A DNA stretch of 64,000 nucleotides, from NCBI GenBank assembly GCA_965267475.1, contig OZ254079.1, positions 3,534,001-3,598,000 of the forward strand, written 5' to 3'. This stretch comes from JBCBKU01 sp965267475. Lineage in GTDB: Bacteria; Pseudomonadota; Alphaproteobacteria; Rhodobacterales; Rhodobacteraceae. A program made the position numbers and the translations under genes. A model generated the notes under the pieces. The model ran no database searches and was not told where the DNA came from. It saw only the letters and a list, made by a program, of their open reading frames with translations. Positions 17,634 through 26,903 of the stretch are shown here, piece by piece; the stretch's first letter is position 1, and the number at the start of each line of letters is the position of its first letter.

Positions 17634-18776
17634 TTACCGTGACAAGGCACCCACACCCGAGAACCGGAACGCTTCCTGCTCCAACGCGTTTAGTTCTTCC
17701 AGGCTCATCTGATCGTGCGCGACGGTGATCCGGCCCAGGAAGACAAAAGGTAGTTCTTCCGCCCGACCTTCGAGATCGGCCTTGATCGCCTCGGCCGTGG
17801 CGGCGCCCACATCGTCGCCCATGCGCATGGGGGTCGCATCCAACTCGCCGCGGCGGATGGCTTCAAGCTCAAGACCCGTGCCGCCCCATCCGGTCGAGAA
17901 GATGTCCTTCTCTTTACCCATCGAGATCTGCGCCTCGACCGATCCCATCGCCATGGCCGTGTTGGCGTTGTGGATGATGGTGGCTTCCGGATAGGCCTGC
18001 ATGATCAGGCTGGTGCCTTCGAACCCGCCTTCGCGCTGATACTCGCCATAGTGCTCATACACCGTCGTCCAACCGGCTTTTTCTTCCACGCAAGCCTTGA
18101 AATCGCCCGAGCGCTGGTTGTCGGTGATCCCCGGGATGCCCCGGTTCATCGCCATTGTGACATTCTCGCCCAAGCGCGAGATCATATAGTCGCACATGGT
18201 CAACGCACCGGCAGCTGACGAAAAGTCGAACCAGACATCGGGCTGGTTGGTCAGGTCCTTCAGTGGCGTGTGAAACGCCCAGACATAGGTCGAAAAGCCG
18301 TCGTTTCCGGCCAGCTTGTCGATGTTGTCGGCCTGGATGGCCAGTTCGGACGGTCCAAAGATGACATAGTCATAAAGATCCGCATCCTGCTCGACCTGGT
18401 TGGCATAGGTCGATTGAAGCGAATGCTCGATCTGGCGCGATGCGAACTCGGTCGTCTCGTAACTGATGCCAAGCTCATCCAGACGCTTTGTCAGCGCCAG
18501 ATAATTGCGCGCCCAGAAGTCCGACGTATCGGCCGATGGATAGATCAGAGCGATCTGTACCGGCGCATCCAGCGATCCGGAAAATGGCACCGCAGGCGAT
18601 CCCACGACCTCTTGCAGTGCTTCCAACTTGCCTTCGGCGTTCACTTCATCCGGCACCCAATAATCGCGGTCCGCGATATCGGGCAATTCCTTCAACGGCA
18701 GATGCCCAGCCGCATGGGCCATGCCGCCCGCCAGTGCCAAACTTGCCACCACGGCAGTTGTCGTCATAAGTCTCAT
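17634..18776 (-). CDS. Sugar ABC substrate-binding protein (RbsB-like), system 2
   Basis: A 380-residue periplasmic protein with signal peptide MRLMTTTAVVASLALAGGMA followed by HAAG. The mature chain is a type 1 periplasmic binding fold (IALIYPSADTSDFWARNYLALTKRLDELG; SRQIEHSLQSTYANQ). GGGAGG precedes the ATG at 18776. It is longer than ribose-binding protein, with an N-terminal ~45-residue extension before the first beta strand, as in LsrB/TorT-like receptors. Last gene of the six-gene CUT2 operon, directly after its own permease. Ligand unknown. Confidence 0.88.
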   Translation of the reverse strand: MRLMTTTAVVASLALAGGMAHAAGHLPLKELPDIADRDYWVPDEVNAEGKLEALQEVVGSPAVPFSGSLDAPVQIALIYPSADTSDFWARNYLALTKRLDELGISYETTEFASRQIEHSLQSTYANQVEQDADLYDYVIFGPSELAIQADNIDKLAGNDGFSTYVWAFHTPLKDLTNQPDVWFDFSSAAGALTMCDYMISRLGENVTMAMNRGIPGITDNQRSGDFKACVEEKAGWTTVYEHYGEYQREGGFEGTSLIMQAYPEATIIHNANTAMAMGSVEAQISMGKEKDIFSTGWGGTGLELEAIRRGELDATPMRMGDDVGAATAEAIKADLEGRAEELPFVFLGRITVAHDQMSLEELNALEQEAFRFSGVGALSR

Positions 18777-18860
18777 GTTGGTCCTCCCTTTGCATGAGAG
18801 CAGGGCCACCGGTCGGCGCCAGGGCTGCACCCCCGGCCCGACCACCCTGCCATTTCCCGG

Positions 18861-19982
18861 TCACCCGCTTGGGTTCGGATCCCCGGCTGTGACACCTCCG
18901 ATAGCCAGAAGCAAAATCAGGATGCCGATGATTGCCGCGCTGAAGCGCAACATTTTCTGTCCGTCCGGCGTTTTGAGGCCAGCAAGCCAGCCCCCTGCGC
19001 CGTCACGGTCTTTCTTCTGCATCCAGGCATAAAGCGCGACGGATGACACGATGACGACGCCCGAAGCAACGGATTGCCAGAAGAACTCGATCCGAAGCGT
19101 CACCAACGCATTGATCATCATCGACAGAAGAAGAACGCCGGCGAAGGATCCGAGCATGGATGCCCGCCCCCCGAACAGCGACGTGCCGCCAACGACCACC
19201 GCTGCGATGACATGCAGGTTGAAGTAAGGCGCCGATGTCGCCTGGATCGCATTCAGCTTGCCGGTCAGCATGACGCCCGCCAGAGCCGCACAGGCCCCGC
19301 ACAGCACATAGGCATAGACCTTGTGGCGATTGACTGCGATCCCGGTCAGTTCCGCCGCCTCGGGGTTTGACCCGATCGCGATGGTGTAGCGGCCGAAATA
19401 GCTGCGCGTCAGAAGGAAGTACCCTGCAATCATTGTCGCGATGCCGATCACAACCGGGATCGGAATGAAGCCCGGGATCTGGCCGCGTCCGATATCCGTA
19501 ATCAGGTCCGGGAAGCGCGCCAGAACCAGCCCCTTTGCAATCACGAGAGCGAAACCGCGATAGACCAGATCCATCGCGAGCGTACCAATCAGATCGGGCA
19601 CATTGAAACGGGTGATGATCAGCCCGTTGATCAGGCCCATGACCGCCCCAAGCATGATCGCAATCGGCAAGGCCACATAGACCGAGAACCCGTATTGCTT
19701 GATTAGGAAGGCCATCAGAATGCCGGACAAGGCTGCAATCGACCCGATGGAAAGATCAATGCCCCTTTGGGTGATGACAAAAGTCATGGCCATCGCCATC
19801 GGCATGTAGAGCGCCGCATCCAGCAAGATCAGGTTCATGTTCGAGACGCGGAAGTACCGCGCCGGTTCCGCGATCCCCATGAACAGAAGGATCGCAATGA
19901 TCATGACCATGGGGCCGATGATCGCGATATAGGGTTCTAGCCGTTCGGTGAACGGGCGGGGTTCTATGCTTGCCATAGACAT
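18861..19982 (-). CDS. Sugar ABC transporter permease (RbsC-like), system 2
   Basis: A 373-residue membrane protein with about nine to ten hydrophobic helices and CUT2 permease motifs (RGIDLSIGSIAALSGILMAF; GSNPEAAELTGI; LGSFAGVLLLSMMINAL). It forms the homodimeric channel with the ATPase encoded just upstream, whose stop overlaps this start by one base. A hydrophilic linker before a last C-terminal helix is longer than in RbsC. Its binding protein is the next gene downstream. Confidence 0.9.
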   Translation of the reverse strand: MSMASIEPRPFTERLEPYIAIIGPMVMIIAILLFMGIAEPARYFRVSNMNLILLDAALYMPMAMAMTFVITQRGIDLSIGSIAALSGILMAFLIKQYGFSVYVALPIAIMLGAVMGLINGLIITRFNVPDLIGTLAMDLVYRGFALVIAKGLVLARFPDLITDIGRGQIPGFIPIPVVIGIATMIAGYFLLTRSYFGRYTIAIGSNPEAAELTGIAVNRHKVYAYVLCGACAALAGVMLTGKLNAIQATSAPYFNLHVIAAVVVGGTSLFGGRASMLGSFAGVLLLSMMINALVTLRIEFFWQSVASGVVIVSSVALYAWMQKKDRDGAGGWLAGLKTPDGQKMLRFSAAIIGILILLLAIGGVTAGDPNPSG

Positions 19983-20737
19983 CAGGCCGCCTCCTCTGCG
20001 CCGACGATCATGCCGAGCACGTCTTGGGTTGAGCTGTCAGCCGTCTTGACCACGCCGACGCATTGGCCGCGGCGTTGGACATGGATTCGATCCGAGACCT
20101 CGAAAACGTCGTCCAGTGAGTGGCTGATCAGGATGACGGCAAGACCTTGGGCCTTGACCGTCTGAATCAATTTCAGTGTGCGCGCGGTTTCCTGGGGTCC
20201 AAGCGCGGCAGTGGGTTCGTCCATGACCAGGACGCGCAATCCTTCATGATAGACGGCGCGCGCAATGGCCACGGCCTGGCGTTGTCCGCCAGACAGGCTT
20301 TCTGTTGGCGCATCGAGCGACTTCAACTTCACGCCAAGGCGTTCCATCAGCACGCGCTCGGTCTCGGACCGCATGCGTTTGTTATCGAGAAGCGTGATGC
20401 CCGCGACCTTCTTTGTCAGTTCATTGCCCAGAAACATGTTCGCCGCCGGATCAAGATGATCGGCCAGTGCGAGGGTCTGATAGACCGCATCAATCCCCCG
20501 CTCGATGGCGTCGGCATGGCTCGCGAAGTTGACACGCTCACCGTCCAGAAAAATCTCGCCCTCGGTCGGCTGATAAACCCCGGTCAGGATCTTGATCAGG
20601 GTGGACTTTCCGGCACCGTTATCGCCGACAATGGCCAGCACTTCACCGGCATGGGCGTCCAGATCGACATTCGACAGCGCTGTGACGCCGCCAAAGCGCT
20701 TCGTAATCCCGCGCATTTTCACAAGGGCATCTGTCAT
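19982..20737 (-). CDS. Sugar ABC transporter ATPase, single-domain, system 2
   Basis: A 251-residue ATPase with Walker A GDNGAGKST near residue 37, signature LSGGQRQAVAIARAV and Walker B VLVMDEPTAALG. CUT2 importers normally use a fused two-domain ATPase of ~500 residues; this one has a single domain, as in FrcA-type systems, so it should act as a homodimer. GGGAG precedes the ATG at 20737; a frame open to 20770 overlaps the preceding gap hairpin. Confidence 0.9.
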   Translation of the reverse strand: MTDALVKMRGITKRFGGVTALSNVDLDAHAGEVLAIVGDNGAGKSTLIKILTGVYQPTEGEIFLDGERVNFASHADAIERGIDAVYQTLALADHLDPAANMFLGNELTKKVAGITLLDNKRMRSETERVLMERLGVKLKSLDAPTESLSGGQRQAVAIARAVYHEGLRVLVMDEPTAALGPQETARTLKLIQTVKAQGLAVILISHSLDDVFEVSDRIHVQRRGQCVGVVKTADSSTQDVLGMIVGAEEAA

Positions 20738-20770
20738 GCCAAGCTCCCGTCCCAACGTTTCGCTTTGCAA

Positions 20771-20801
20771 GGGCCCCGGCCAGCATGCCGGTCCAGGGCC
20801 C
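20771..20801 (-). other. GC-rich hairpin after system 3 binding-protein gene
   Basis: CCGGC and GCCGG pair around a 6-nt loop inside outer GGGCCC repeats. It lies between the stop at 20816 and the start at 20737, like the hairpins that follow the other two binding-protein genes. Confidence 0.45.
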
Positions 20802-20815
20802 CGCAGGGAGAAACC

Positions 20816-21856
20816 CTATTTGCCCCAGATCGCCGCATAGCTTTCGCGGTAGGGGATGTCCGGATCGAAGGCGTTCGAGTCGCCAAGCTTGGCAAGCCCC
20901 TCTGCCGTCACCAGCGCAGGCGAGGTAATATAGCCCGAGCACGCCTCGCCCTGGATCGCACGGTTCAACTCGTCCACCAGTTGCCAACCTTGAAGGTTCA
21001 AGGGCTCGGCCACCGTGATCGTCTGATATCCGCCCGAACGGATGCGCTGAAACGCGGCCTCGGACCCGTCGCCAGCCGATCCGGCCAGCGGGCCTTGGTC
21101 AGGCTGAAGACCAGCGGCAGCCAATGACGGCCCCATGAAATCGAAATACAAATCATTGATCGCCAGCGCGTGCGTCCAGCTGTCGCCGTATTTCTGCAAA
21201 AGCGACGTCGTCAGCGGCCCCATCCGTGTCGATGTGTCGGCAATGGGCGTGTCGACATATTCAAGAACCGTGCCACCCGCGGCTTCGACCGTTTCTTTCA
21301 ACCGGTCCGCCTTGTCGATGGCAATTTGATAGGTCGAGTCGGTGAAGATCACGACGCCGATATCAGTGCCCCCATCGTCGATGGCCCATTCAGCCGCGAC
21401 CTCCGACACCGTCATGGCGTCCGTCGAGACATTGGCGAAGATCCCGCCTGGCGCGTCACAGCCGATGACAGGGCCCGAATGCCAAGCCACCATCGGGATC
21501 CCGGCGGCCACCACGCCTTCCAGCGCGGCCTGCTGTTCCACGGCGTCAAATCCGTTGATGACGATCCCGTCTGGTTGCAGCGCCATGGCCTGTCCGATGG
21601 CCGCTGTCCGGCCCTGGACCGATCCTGCCCCATCCAGGACCCGCACGTCCCACCCGATGGTCTCGGACGCTTCTTCAACACCGGTCGTTACACCAAGGAT
21701 GCCGCCGTTCTTCAAATCCGCAGCCACCACGACAATCGACTTGCCCTCAGCCGCGGCTGGACCTGTCGTTGGTCCATCCCAGTCTTGCGCAAGGGTCGGC
21801 GTGGCGACCAGAACGGTCGTGGCCAGCATCGCCCCAAGGAATGTTCTCTTCTTCAT
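20816..21856 (-). CDS. Sugar ABC substrate-binding protein (RbsB-like), system 3
   Basis: A 346-residue periplasmic protein. The signal peptide MKKRTFLGAMLATTVLVATP is followed by TLAQ. The mature domain is a type 1 periplasmic-binding fold with Asp/Asn-rich sites (DGIVINGFDAVEQQAALEG; MVAWHSGPV; AINDLYFDFMGPSL). GGGAGG precedes the ATG at 21856. It lies between its permease upstream and the single-domain ATPase of system 2 downstream, so two complete importers share one transcript. Ligand unknown. Confidence 0.88.
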   Translation of the reverse strand: MKKRTFLGAMLATTVLVATPTLAQDWDGPTTGPAAAEGKSIVVVAADLKNGGILGVTTGVEEASETIGWDVRVLDGAGSVQGRTAAIGQAMALQPDGIVINGFDAVEQQAALEGVVAAGIPMVAWHSGPVIGCDAPGGIFANVSTDAMTVSEVAAEWAIDDGGTDIGVVIFTDSTYQIAIDKADRLKETVEAAGGTVLEYVDTPIADTSTRMGPLTTSLLQKYGDSWTHALAINDLYFDFMGPSLAAAGLQPDQGPLAGSAGDGSEAAFQRIRSGGYQTITVAEPLNLQGWQLVDELNRAIQGEACSGYITSPALVTAEGLAKLGDSNAFDPDIPYRESYAAIWGK

Positions 21857-21882
21857 GATATCCTCCCTTTGCATTTGAAATC

Positions 21883-22905
21883 TCAGCGCTTCTCTGCACC
21901 TTTTCTGCGCTGTGCGTATCCTGCGATGCCGATGGCGATCAGCAGGGTTACCCCGTTAAACAGCGGCTCGACCCAGAACGAGCCGCCGAATTGTTGGATG
22001 CCGGAAATGCCCACGGCCAGAATGGCGACACCAACGATCGTGCCCCAGACGTTGACCCGCCCCGGTTTGATGGTGGTGGAGCCCAGGAAGGCACCGACCA
22101 GCGCAGGCAACAGGAACTCCAGCCCAACGGATGCCTGACCGATCCGCAGCTTCGCGGCCAGCAAGACCCCCGCCAGGGCCGTCATCGTGCCCGACGCAAC
22201 AAAAGCTCCAATCACGTATTTCCGCGTGGGAATGCCGTTTAGTTGGGCGGCCCGTTGGTTCGCGCCAATGGCGTACAAGTACCGGCCGATAGGCGTGTAT
22301 TCGAGGATGACCCACATCGTGACGGTAATGGCGAGCAGATAGTATCCGGTGATCGGCAGGCCAAAGACAAATGTCGTGGACAGCCCGTAAAATCCGTCCG
22401 GCAAGACACCGACCATCTGGCGCCCGCCGGTGTGCCAAAGCGCCAGCGCATACAGAACCGTGCCGGTACCGAGCGTTGCAATGAAGCTGTCGATCTTGGC
22501 GACTTCCACCAAAAGCCCGTTCAGGAACCCGCTGAAAGCGCCAAGCGCCAAAACCGCCATCACGGCAATCGGCCAAGGCATCCCGAACAGCGTCTGAAAA
22601 CTGATCGCAAGGATGTGCCAAAGAACGATGCCATAACCGACCGTTAGGTCGATACGCCCGGCCGCCATCGGGATCATTGCTCCGAGCGAAAGAAGCGCGA
22701 TGATCGCCTTGTCGCTGACGATCGCGCGGAGGTTCAGCATCGTCGGGAATGTATTGGGCAAGAGGATCGAGAACAGGCCGATCAGCAGGATCGTCAGGAT
22801 CACAAGGCCATAGACCGGCAGGAACCGCATCACGCGCTTTCCGAAGGTCAGGCCCCGCAGATCGGCCTTCGTAGGCTCCAGCGCATTGGACTCAAGCGAT
22901 TGCAT
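21883..22905 (-). CDS. Sugar ABC transporter permease (RbsC-like), system 3
   Basis: A 340-residue membrane protein with about ten helices and CUT2 features (AAGRIDLTVGYGIVLWHI; IGANQRAAQLNGIPTRKYV; FLGSTTIKPGRVNVWGTIVG). Its start overlaps the 3' end of the two-domain ATPase gene by 14 bp, tying their translation. It probably pairs with that ATPase and with the binding protein that follows it. Confidence 0.9.
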   Translation of the reverse strand: MQSLESNALEPTKADLRGLTFGKRVMRFLPVYGLVILTILLIGLFSILLPNTFPTMLNLRAIVSDKAIIALLSLGAMIPMAAGRIDLTVGYGIVLWHILAISFQTLFGMPWPIAVMAVLALGAFSGFLNGLLVEVAKIDSFIATLGTGTVLYALALWHTGGRQMVGVLPDGFYGLSTTFVFGLPITGYYLLAITVTMWVILEYTPIGRYLYAIGANQRAAQLNGIPTRKYVIGAFVASGTMTALAGVLLAAKLRIGQASVGLEFLLPALVGAFLGSTTIKPGRVNVWGTIVGVAILAVGISGIQQFGGSFWVEPLFNGVTLLIAIGIAGYAQRRKGAEKR

Positions 22906-24418
22906 GGGACGTATCCTCTCGCTTTCCGATATTTCCGGCCGAGGCGGATTGAATCAGGTTTTCCGTAGACAGGCGCGTGCCCGACAATTCATCGACCATC
23001 GAGCCCTGGCTGAAGACGATGGCCCGGTGGCAAATCGTCGCGATCTCTTCAAAATCGGTTGAGATGACCAGGATGCCGACACCTTCATGAAGCGCGCGGT
23101 TCAAAAGCGCATAGATTTCGGATTTCGCGCCCACATCGACACCGGCCGTCGGATCTTCGCATAGTAGAAGCTGACGTTTCGTGGCCAACCACCGGCCAAG
23201 CACGACCTTTTGCTGGTTTCCGCCCGACAGCGCCTCGATCGCGAGGCTCGGATCGTTGGGCGACAGGCCCAGTTCTGCACCAATGATGGCGGCCTGGTCT
23301 GCCTCGGTCTTGGGCGCCAGCATATCCAGAAGCTTCCGGCCGATCCCCTCGGGGTTCAGAAACGTGTTTTCCCGGATGGTCAGGCTCATCGCCACGGATT
23401 CTTCAGTGCGGTCCTTCGCGACCAGCCCCACGCCCGATGCCAGCGCTTTCTGCGGCGTCGTCAGATCGGGGACGGTCCCGTTCAGCACCACGTCACCCTC
23501 GAACGACGCCAAGCCGAACAAGGCCCGCGAAATGGCTTCGTGTCCGGCACCGCGCAATCCGACAAGCCCAACGATCTCATTGCGCCGAAGCGAGAAATCC
23601 AGCGGACCGACACCGCCAACGTTGAACCCCTTCAGCCCAAGGATCTCTTCGCCCGGTTCGTCGTTCGTCTTGGCGGTCTCCCGCGTCTTCCTTCCGACAA
23701 TCTTCTGAACCAACTCTTCGGGCGTGGTGTGATCGATGCTGCGGACGCCGACCATCTCGCCGTCACGAAGAACCGCAACCCGGTCGGCGATCCGAAAGAT
23801 CTCGTCCAGCCTGTGGCTGACATAGATCATTCCGACACCGCGGTCGCGCAACGGTCGAATTGCGGCAAACAGCCGTTCAACTTCATCCGCCGGAAGCGAC
23901 GCGGTAGGTTCGTCCAGAACCAGAAATTCACTGTCGACGGCAAGCGCCCGCGCAATCGCAACAAGCGATTTTTCCGTGCGCGAAAGGTTCTCAACGCGCG
24001 CTGTCGGCTCAAAGTCGCAATCGACCCGCTTCAGCGCCTCTGCCGCGAATGCCTCTACATCATTCCAGCGGATCATCCCGCCCTTCTTCGAGAAGCCAAG
24101 TGCAAGGGCGATGTTTTCCGCCACCGTCATCCATTCAATCAAGCCAAGATCCTGGTGGATGAAAGCGACCTTCTGGCGCTCGCCGAAACCTGCCGGGCGA
24201 TGCAGATAGGGCTCCCCGTCGATCAGGACCCGCCCGGCATCGGCCTGATGGATCCCGCCAAGCACTTTGATTAGGGTCGACTTGCCTGCACCGTTCTCGC
24301 CAAGAAGGGCGACGATCTCGCCGCGCCCGACAGACAGCGACACGTCTTTCAGCGCGTATGTCCCGCCGAAATGCTTGTCGATGCCATCGAAGAACAGACC
24401 TGATTGCAGGTTCTGCAC
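22892..24418 (-). CDS. Sugar ABC transporter ATPase, two-domain (RbsA/MglA-like), system 3
   Basis: A 508-residue protein of two fused ATPase domains. The first has Walker A GENGAGKST near residue 40 and Walker B LVLDEPTASL; its signature stretch reads VENLSRTEKSLVAIARAL, so the usual LSGGQ is replaced by LSRTE, as in the degenerate half of many CUT2 ATPases. The second has the intact signature LSGGNQQKVVLGRWL and Walker B LLCEDPTAGVD but a weak Walker A (GLRGAGHEA). It is the first gene of the six-gene operon facing a divergent LacI gene across operators at 24448-24519. Confidence 0.92.
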   Translation of the reverse strand: MQNLQSGLFFDGIDKHFGGTYALKDVSLSVGRGEIVALLGENGAGKSTLIKVLGGIHQADAGRVLIDGEPYLHRPAGFGERQKVAFIHQDLGLIEWMTVAENIALALGFSKKGGMIRWNDVEAFAAEALKRVDCDFEPTARVENLSRTEKSLVAIARALAVDSEFLVLDEPTASLPADEVERLFAAIRPLRDRGVGMIYVSHRLDEIFRIADRVAVLRDGEMVGVRSIDHTTPEELVQKIVGRKTRETAKTNDEPGEEILGLKGFNVGGVGPLDFSLRRNEIVGLVGLRGAGHEAISRALFGLASFEGDVVLNGTVPDLTTPQKALASGVGLVAKDRTEESVAMSLTIRENTFLNPEGIGRKLLDMLAPKTEADQAAIIGAELGLSPNDPSLAIEALSGGNQQKVVLGRWLATKRQLLLCEDPTAGVDVGAKSEIYALLNRALHEGVGILVISTDFEEIATICHRAIVFSQGSMVDELSGTRLSTENLIQSASAGNIGKREDTSHAIA

Positions 24419-24447
24419 CGTCGTACCCTCCCTTGCACGGGCGGTTG

Positions 24448-24519
24448 AGTTACCCGTAACGTTACGCTAATGCTTGTCGCAACAGGGGCCCCTGTCAAGC
24501 TTTAAGTTACCCGTAACGT
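24448..24519. promoter_or_regulatory. Two direct copies of a LacI-type operator
   Basis: The 15-mer AGTTACCCGTAACGT occurs exactly at 24448-24462 and at 24505-24519, each containing GTTACCCGTAAC with near-palindromic symmetry. The first copy also overlaps the perfect palindrome CGTAACGTTACG at 24455-24466. The 57-bp centre spacing between the divergent starts suits looping or dual repression of the CUT2 operon and the LacI gene at 24532. Confidence 0.7.
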
Positions 24520-24531
24520 AAAAACTCGAAT

Positions 24532-25569
24532 ATGGCAGAAAAACTGAATAAATCCAATAAGGTAAGCCTGACTGAGGTCGCTCGAGCCGCGGGGGTCTCA
24601 AAGATGACGGCCAGCCGCGTTCTGCGAGGAGAAGGCGGTTATTCGGAAAAGACCCGGGCCACAGTCATGGAGAAAGTGGACGAGCTTGGGTATTTGCCGA
24701 ATCGCCTGGCCACCGTTTTCGCGGGCGACAAGACGTCGACCTTTATCGGCGTCTCAATTCCGGACCTCGGAAATGAGGTGTTTGCCCAGGTGCTGGAAGG
24801 GATAGATCGCAAGCTTGGCGCCTTCGGACATCAGTCTGTGCTCGGTCTGACACAGCACACCCAGCAGGAAGAAGAGAACTGGATCAGGACGGTTCTGTCC
24901 TGGCAACCTGCCGGGCTGATCCTGACCGGAAGGTACCATTCACACCGAGCACTTGAAACGCTGCGTCAGGCCGGAATTCCGATCGTCGAGATCTGGGATT
25001 TGAACTCAAGCCCACTCGATATGAGTGTCGGGATCAATCACTTCGACAGCGGGTTCGATATGGGGCGCTATCTGATTGGATGCGGCTATCGTCACATCGG
25101 CTATGTCGGAACCTGGCATGACACAGCCAACGCAGCCTCGGCACGGCTCGACGGGTTCTGCAAAGCCGTTGAAGGCGGCGGCGGAACGGTCGACCGCCAA
25201 CTATGCCTACATGACACAGCCACCTACTATCCGGGATTTTACGGAACCGAGCAATTGCTGGCCGCCGCCAAGGGGATCGAATGCATCTTCTATCAGAACG
25301 ATACCATGGCCTTTGGCGGTCTTCAGTTCTGCGAAGGCGTCGGGATGCGCGTGCCTGATGATATCGGCATTGCCGGTTGGGGGGATCTGCCTGTGGCCTC
25401 GGTGCTCAGCCGACGTCTGACCTCGATGCATGTGCCGCATCTGAAGCTCGGACAGGCGGCAGCGGAAATGATGCTGGCGCGTCTGTCGGACGAGCCCGTT
25501 CCATCCGTCCGCGATATCGGGTTTCGCCTGATCCCCGGTTCGACAGTCCAATCCCAGACCCGCGGCTAG
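24532..25569 (+). CDS. LacI-family regulator divergent from the CUT2 operon
   Basis: A 345-residue LacI protein with helix-turn-helix VSLTEVARAAGVSKMTASRVL at residues 12-32 and a sugar-sensing domain (FIGVSIPDLGNEVFAQVLEG; GVGMRVPDDIGIAGWGDLPVAS). It resembles GntR/IdnR gluconate-type repressors in layout. The start is 13 bp past the second operator copy, so it is likely autoregulated while controlling the two CUT2 importers. Its 3' end overlaps the convergent LacI gene by 4 bp, an arrangement without room for a terminator between them. Confidence 0.9.
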   Translation: MAEKLNKSNKVSLTEVARAAGVSKMTASRVLRGEGGYSEKTRATVMEKVDELGYLPNRLATVFAGDKTSTFIGVSIPDLGNEVFAQVLEGIDRKLGAFGHQSVLGLTQHTQQEEENWIRTVLSWQPAGLILTGRYHSHRALETLRQAGIPIVEIWDLNSSPLDMSVGINHFDSGFDMGRYLIGCGYRHIGYVGTWHDTANAASARLDGFCKAVEGGGGTVDRQLCLHDTATYYPGFYGTEQLLAAAKGIECIFYQNDTMAFGGLQFCEGVGMRVPDDIGIAGWGDLPVASVLSRRLTSMHVPHLKLGQAAAEMMLARLSDEPVPSVRDIGFRLIPGSTVQSQTRG

Positions 25570-26567
25570 GCCGTTCCCCCCGTCACAAGGCGTGCGCCCA
25601 CATCAACCGTGCGGGGCGTTGTGGCACCGGCAAAGATCTCGGCCAGCATCTCTCCGGTGACATCCCCGATCTTGCGGGCGTTGACGTCCACCGTGGTGAT
25701 CCGGGGCTCAGATACAGCGGCGATGTCAAAATGCCCGAACCCTGTGATCGCAAGCTCGCCGGGCACATCAATGCCAAGACGACGACACTCGTTAAGCACG
25801 CCGAACGCCACAGGGTCCGACACGCACACAATGGCGTCATAGGCCAGAAGCCCGCGTCCCAGTTTCAAGGCAAGATCCGCACCGTGCCTCAGCGAAACCG
25901 GAGCGGGGCCAGCGTCCAGAACATCGACTGGCGGCAGCCCAAGGTCCGCCGCGGCAGACAACGCGCCTGCCCGACGCTCGGCGCCCCGAAAATCGCCCCC
26001 TTCGGACGCGCCGACGAAGGCAAGTTTCCTCCGCCCGGTCTCTGCCAGATGCGCCACCAACGGTCGCATTGCGTCGCGGTTTGAAAATCCCGCGACATGA
26101 CCAAGCGGTACGGCAGGAAGATCCCAGATTTCGATGACCGGCAGGCCCCGGCCCTCGACCACAGATCGGGCCGCATCGCTATGATGTCCGCCGGTCATCA
26201 CAAGCGCTTCGGGGTTCCGCGCCAGAAGCTGGCGCAGAAGTTCTTCCTCGCGCTCGATCCGGTAATTCGTCGCGCCAAGCAGCAGTTGCACACCTGTTCC
26301 GGTCAGAGCATTGGTGAGCGAGCGGTACGTATCGGCAAAATTCGCGTTGTTGATCGACGGCAACGTGACGGCGACAAACCCGCTTTTCTGGGTCCGGAAC
26401 GCCTGCGCCGTGGTGTCGTAGATATAGCCAAGTTCTTCCGCCACCGATCGGATCCGCGTTCGGGTCTCGGCGCTGACGGTCTTGTCCTCGCGGAGCGCGC
26501 GCGACACAGTCATGGGGGAAACCCCCACCGCCTTGGCCACGTCGCGCATGGTGACACGCGTGCTCAT
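25566..26567 (-). CDS. LacI-family regulator of the idonate/gluconate locus
   Basis: A 333-residue LacI protein. The N-terminus reads VTMRDVAKAVGVSPMTVSRAL and the body is most like the LacI protein at 16505-17539. It is the last gene of the operon beginning at 29045, six bases after the EthD-like gene, so it is expected to control its own operon through the TGTTA-n4-TAACA sites at 29092-29119. A sugar acid such as gluconate or 5-ketogluconate is the plausible effector, by analogy with E. coli GntR/IdnR. Confidence 0.88.
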   Translation of the reverse strand: MSTRVTMRDVAKAVGVSPMTVSRALREDKTVSAETRTRIRSVAEELGYIYDTTAQAFRTQKSGFVAVTLPSINNANFADTYRSLTNALTGTGVQLLLGATNYRIEREEELLRQLLARNPEALVMTGGHHSDAARSVVEGRGLPVIEIWDLPAVPLGHVAGFSNRDAMRPLVAHLAETGRRKLAFVGASEGGDFRGAERRAGALSAAADLGLPPVDVLDAGPAPVSLRHGADLALKLGRGLLAYDAIVCVSDPVAFGVLNECRRLGIDVPGELAITGFGHFDIAAVSEPRITTVDVNARKIGDVTGEMLAEIFAGATTPRTVDVGARLVTGGTA

Positions 26568-26573
26568 GTTGGA

Positions 26574-26903
26574 TCAGGTGTATTCATGGCGTTCGGTTAC
26601 ATGGTGATGAATCCGACCGTCAAAATAGGCCGCCACAATATCACCAGTCACGTCTTTCGAGCGATGGCGCGCAGGTGACTCCAACGCAGCCTCCATTGTC
26701 GCCCGATCAGGATAACTGATGGCAAGGATCAGCGGATATTCCGGCGCCCCAGCGTCGCGATCTTCGCCAAACATGACGCGCACATCCGTGTTGCCCGGAA
26801 ACTGCGTCCAGAGCGGCACAAGACGGTCCAAAACAGCGTTGCGAAAGGTCGCTTGCTGGCCGGGTTTGACCGACCCTTCGAACAGGGCAAATCGCGTGAT
26901 CAT
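26574..26903 (-). CDS. EthD-like dimeric alpha/beta-barrel protein
   Basis: A 109-residue protein (MITRFALFEGSVKPGQQATF...) with the beta-alpha-beta pattern and late His-rich segment (GRIHHHVTERHEY) of dimeric ferredoxin-like alpha/beta-barrel proteins such as EthD. Its start overlaps the stop of the dehydrogenase gene upstream (ATGA at 26900-26903). Such proteins are small accessory enzymes or mutarotase-like proteins in catabolic operons. No specific reaction can be assigned. Confidence 0.65.
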   Translation of the reverse strand: MITRFALFEGSVKPGQQATFRNAVLDRLVPLWTQFPGNTDVRVMFGEDRDAGAPEYPLILAISYPDRATMEAALESPARHRSKDVTGDIVAAYFDGRIHHHVTERHEYT

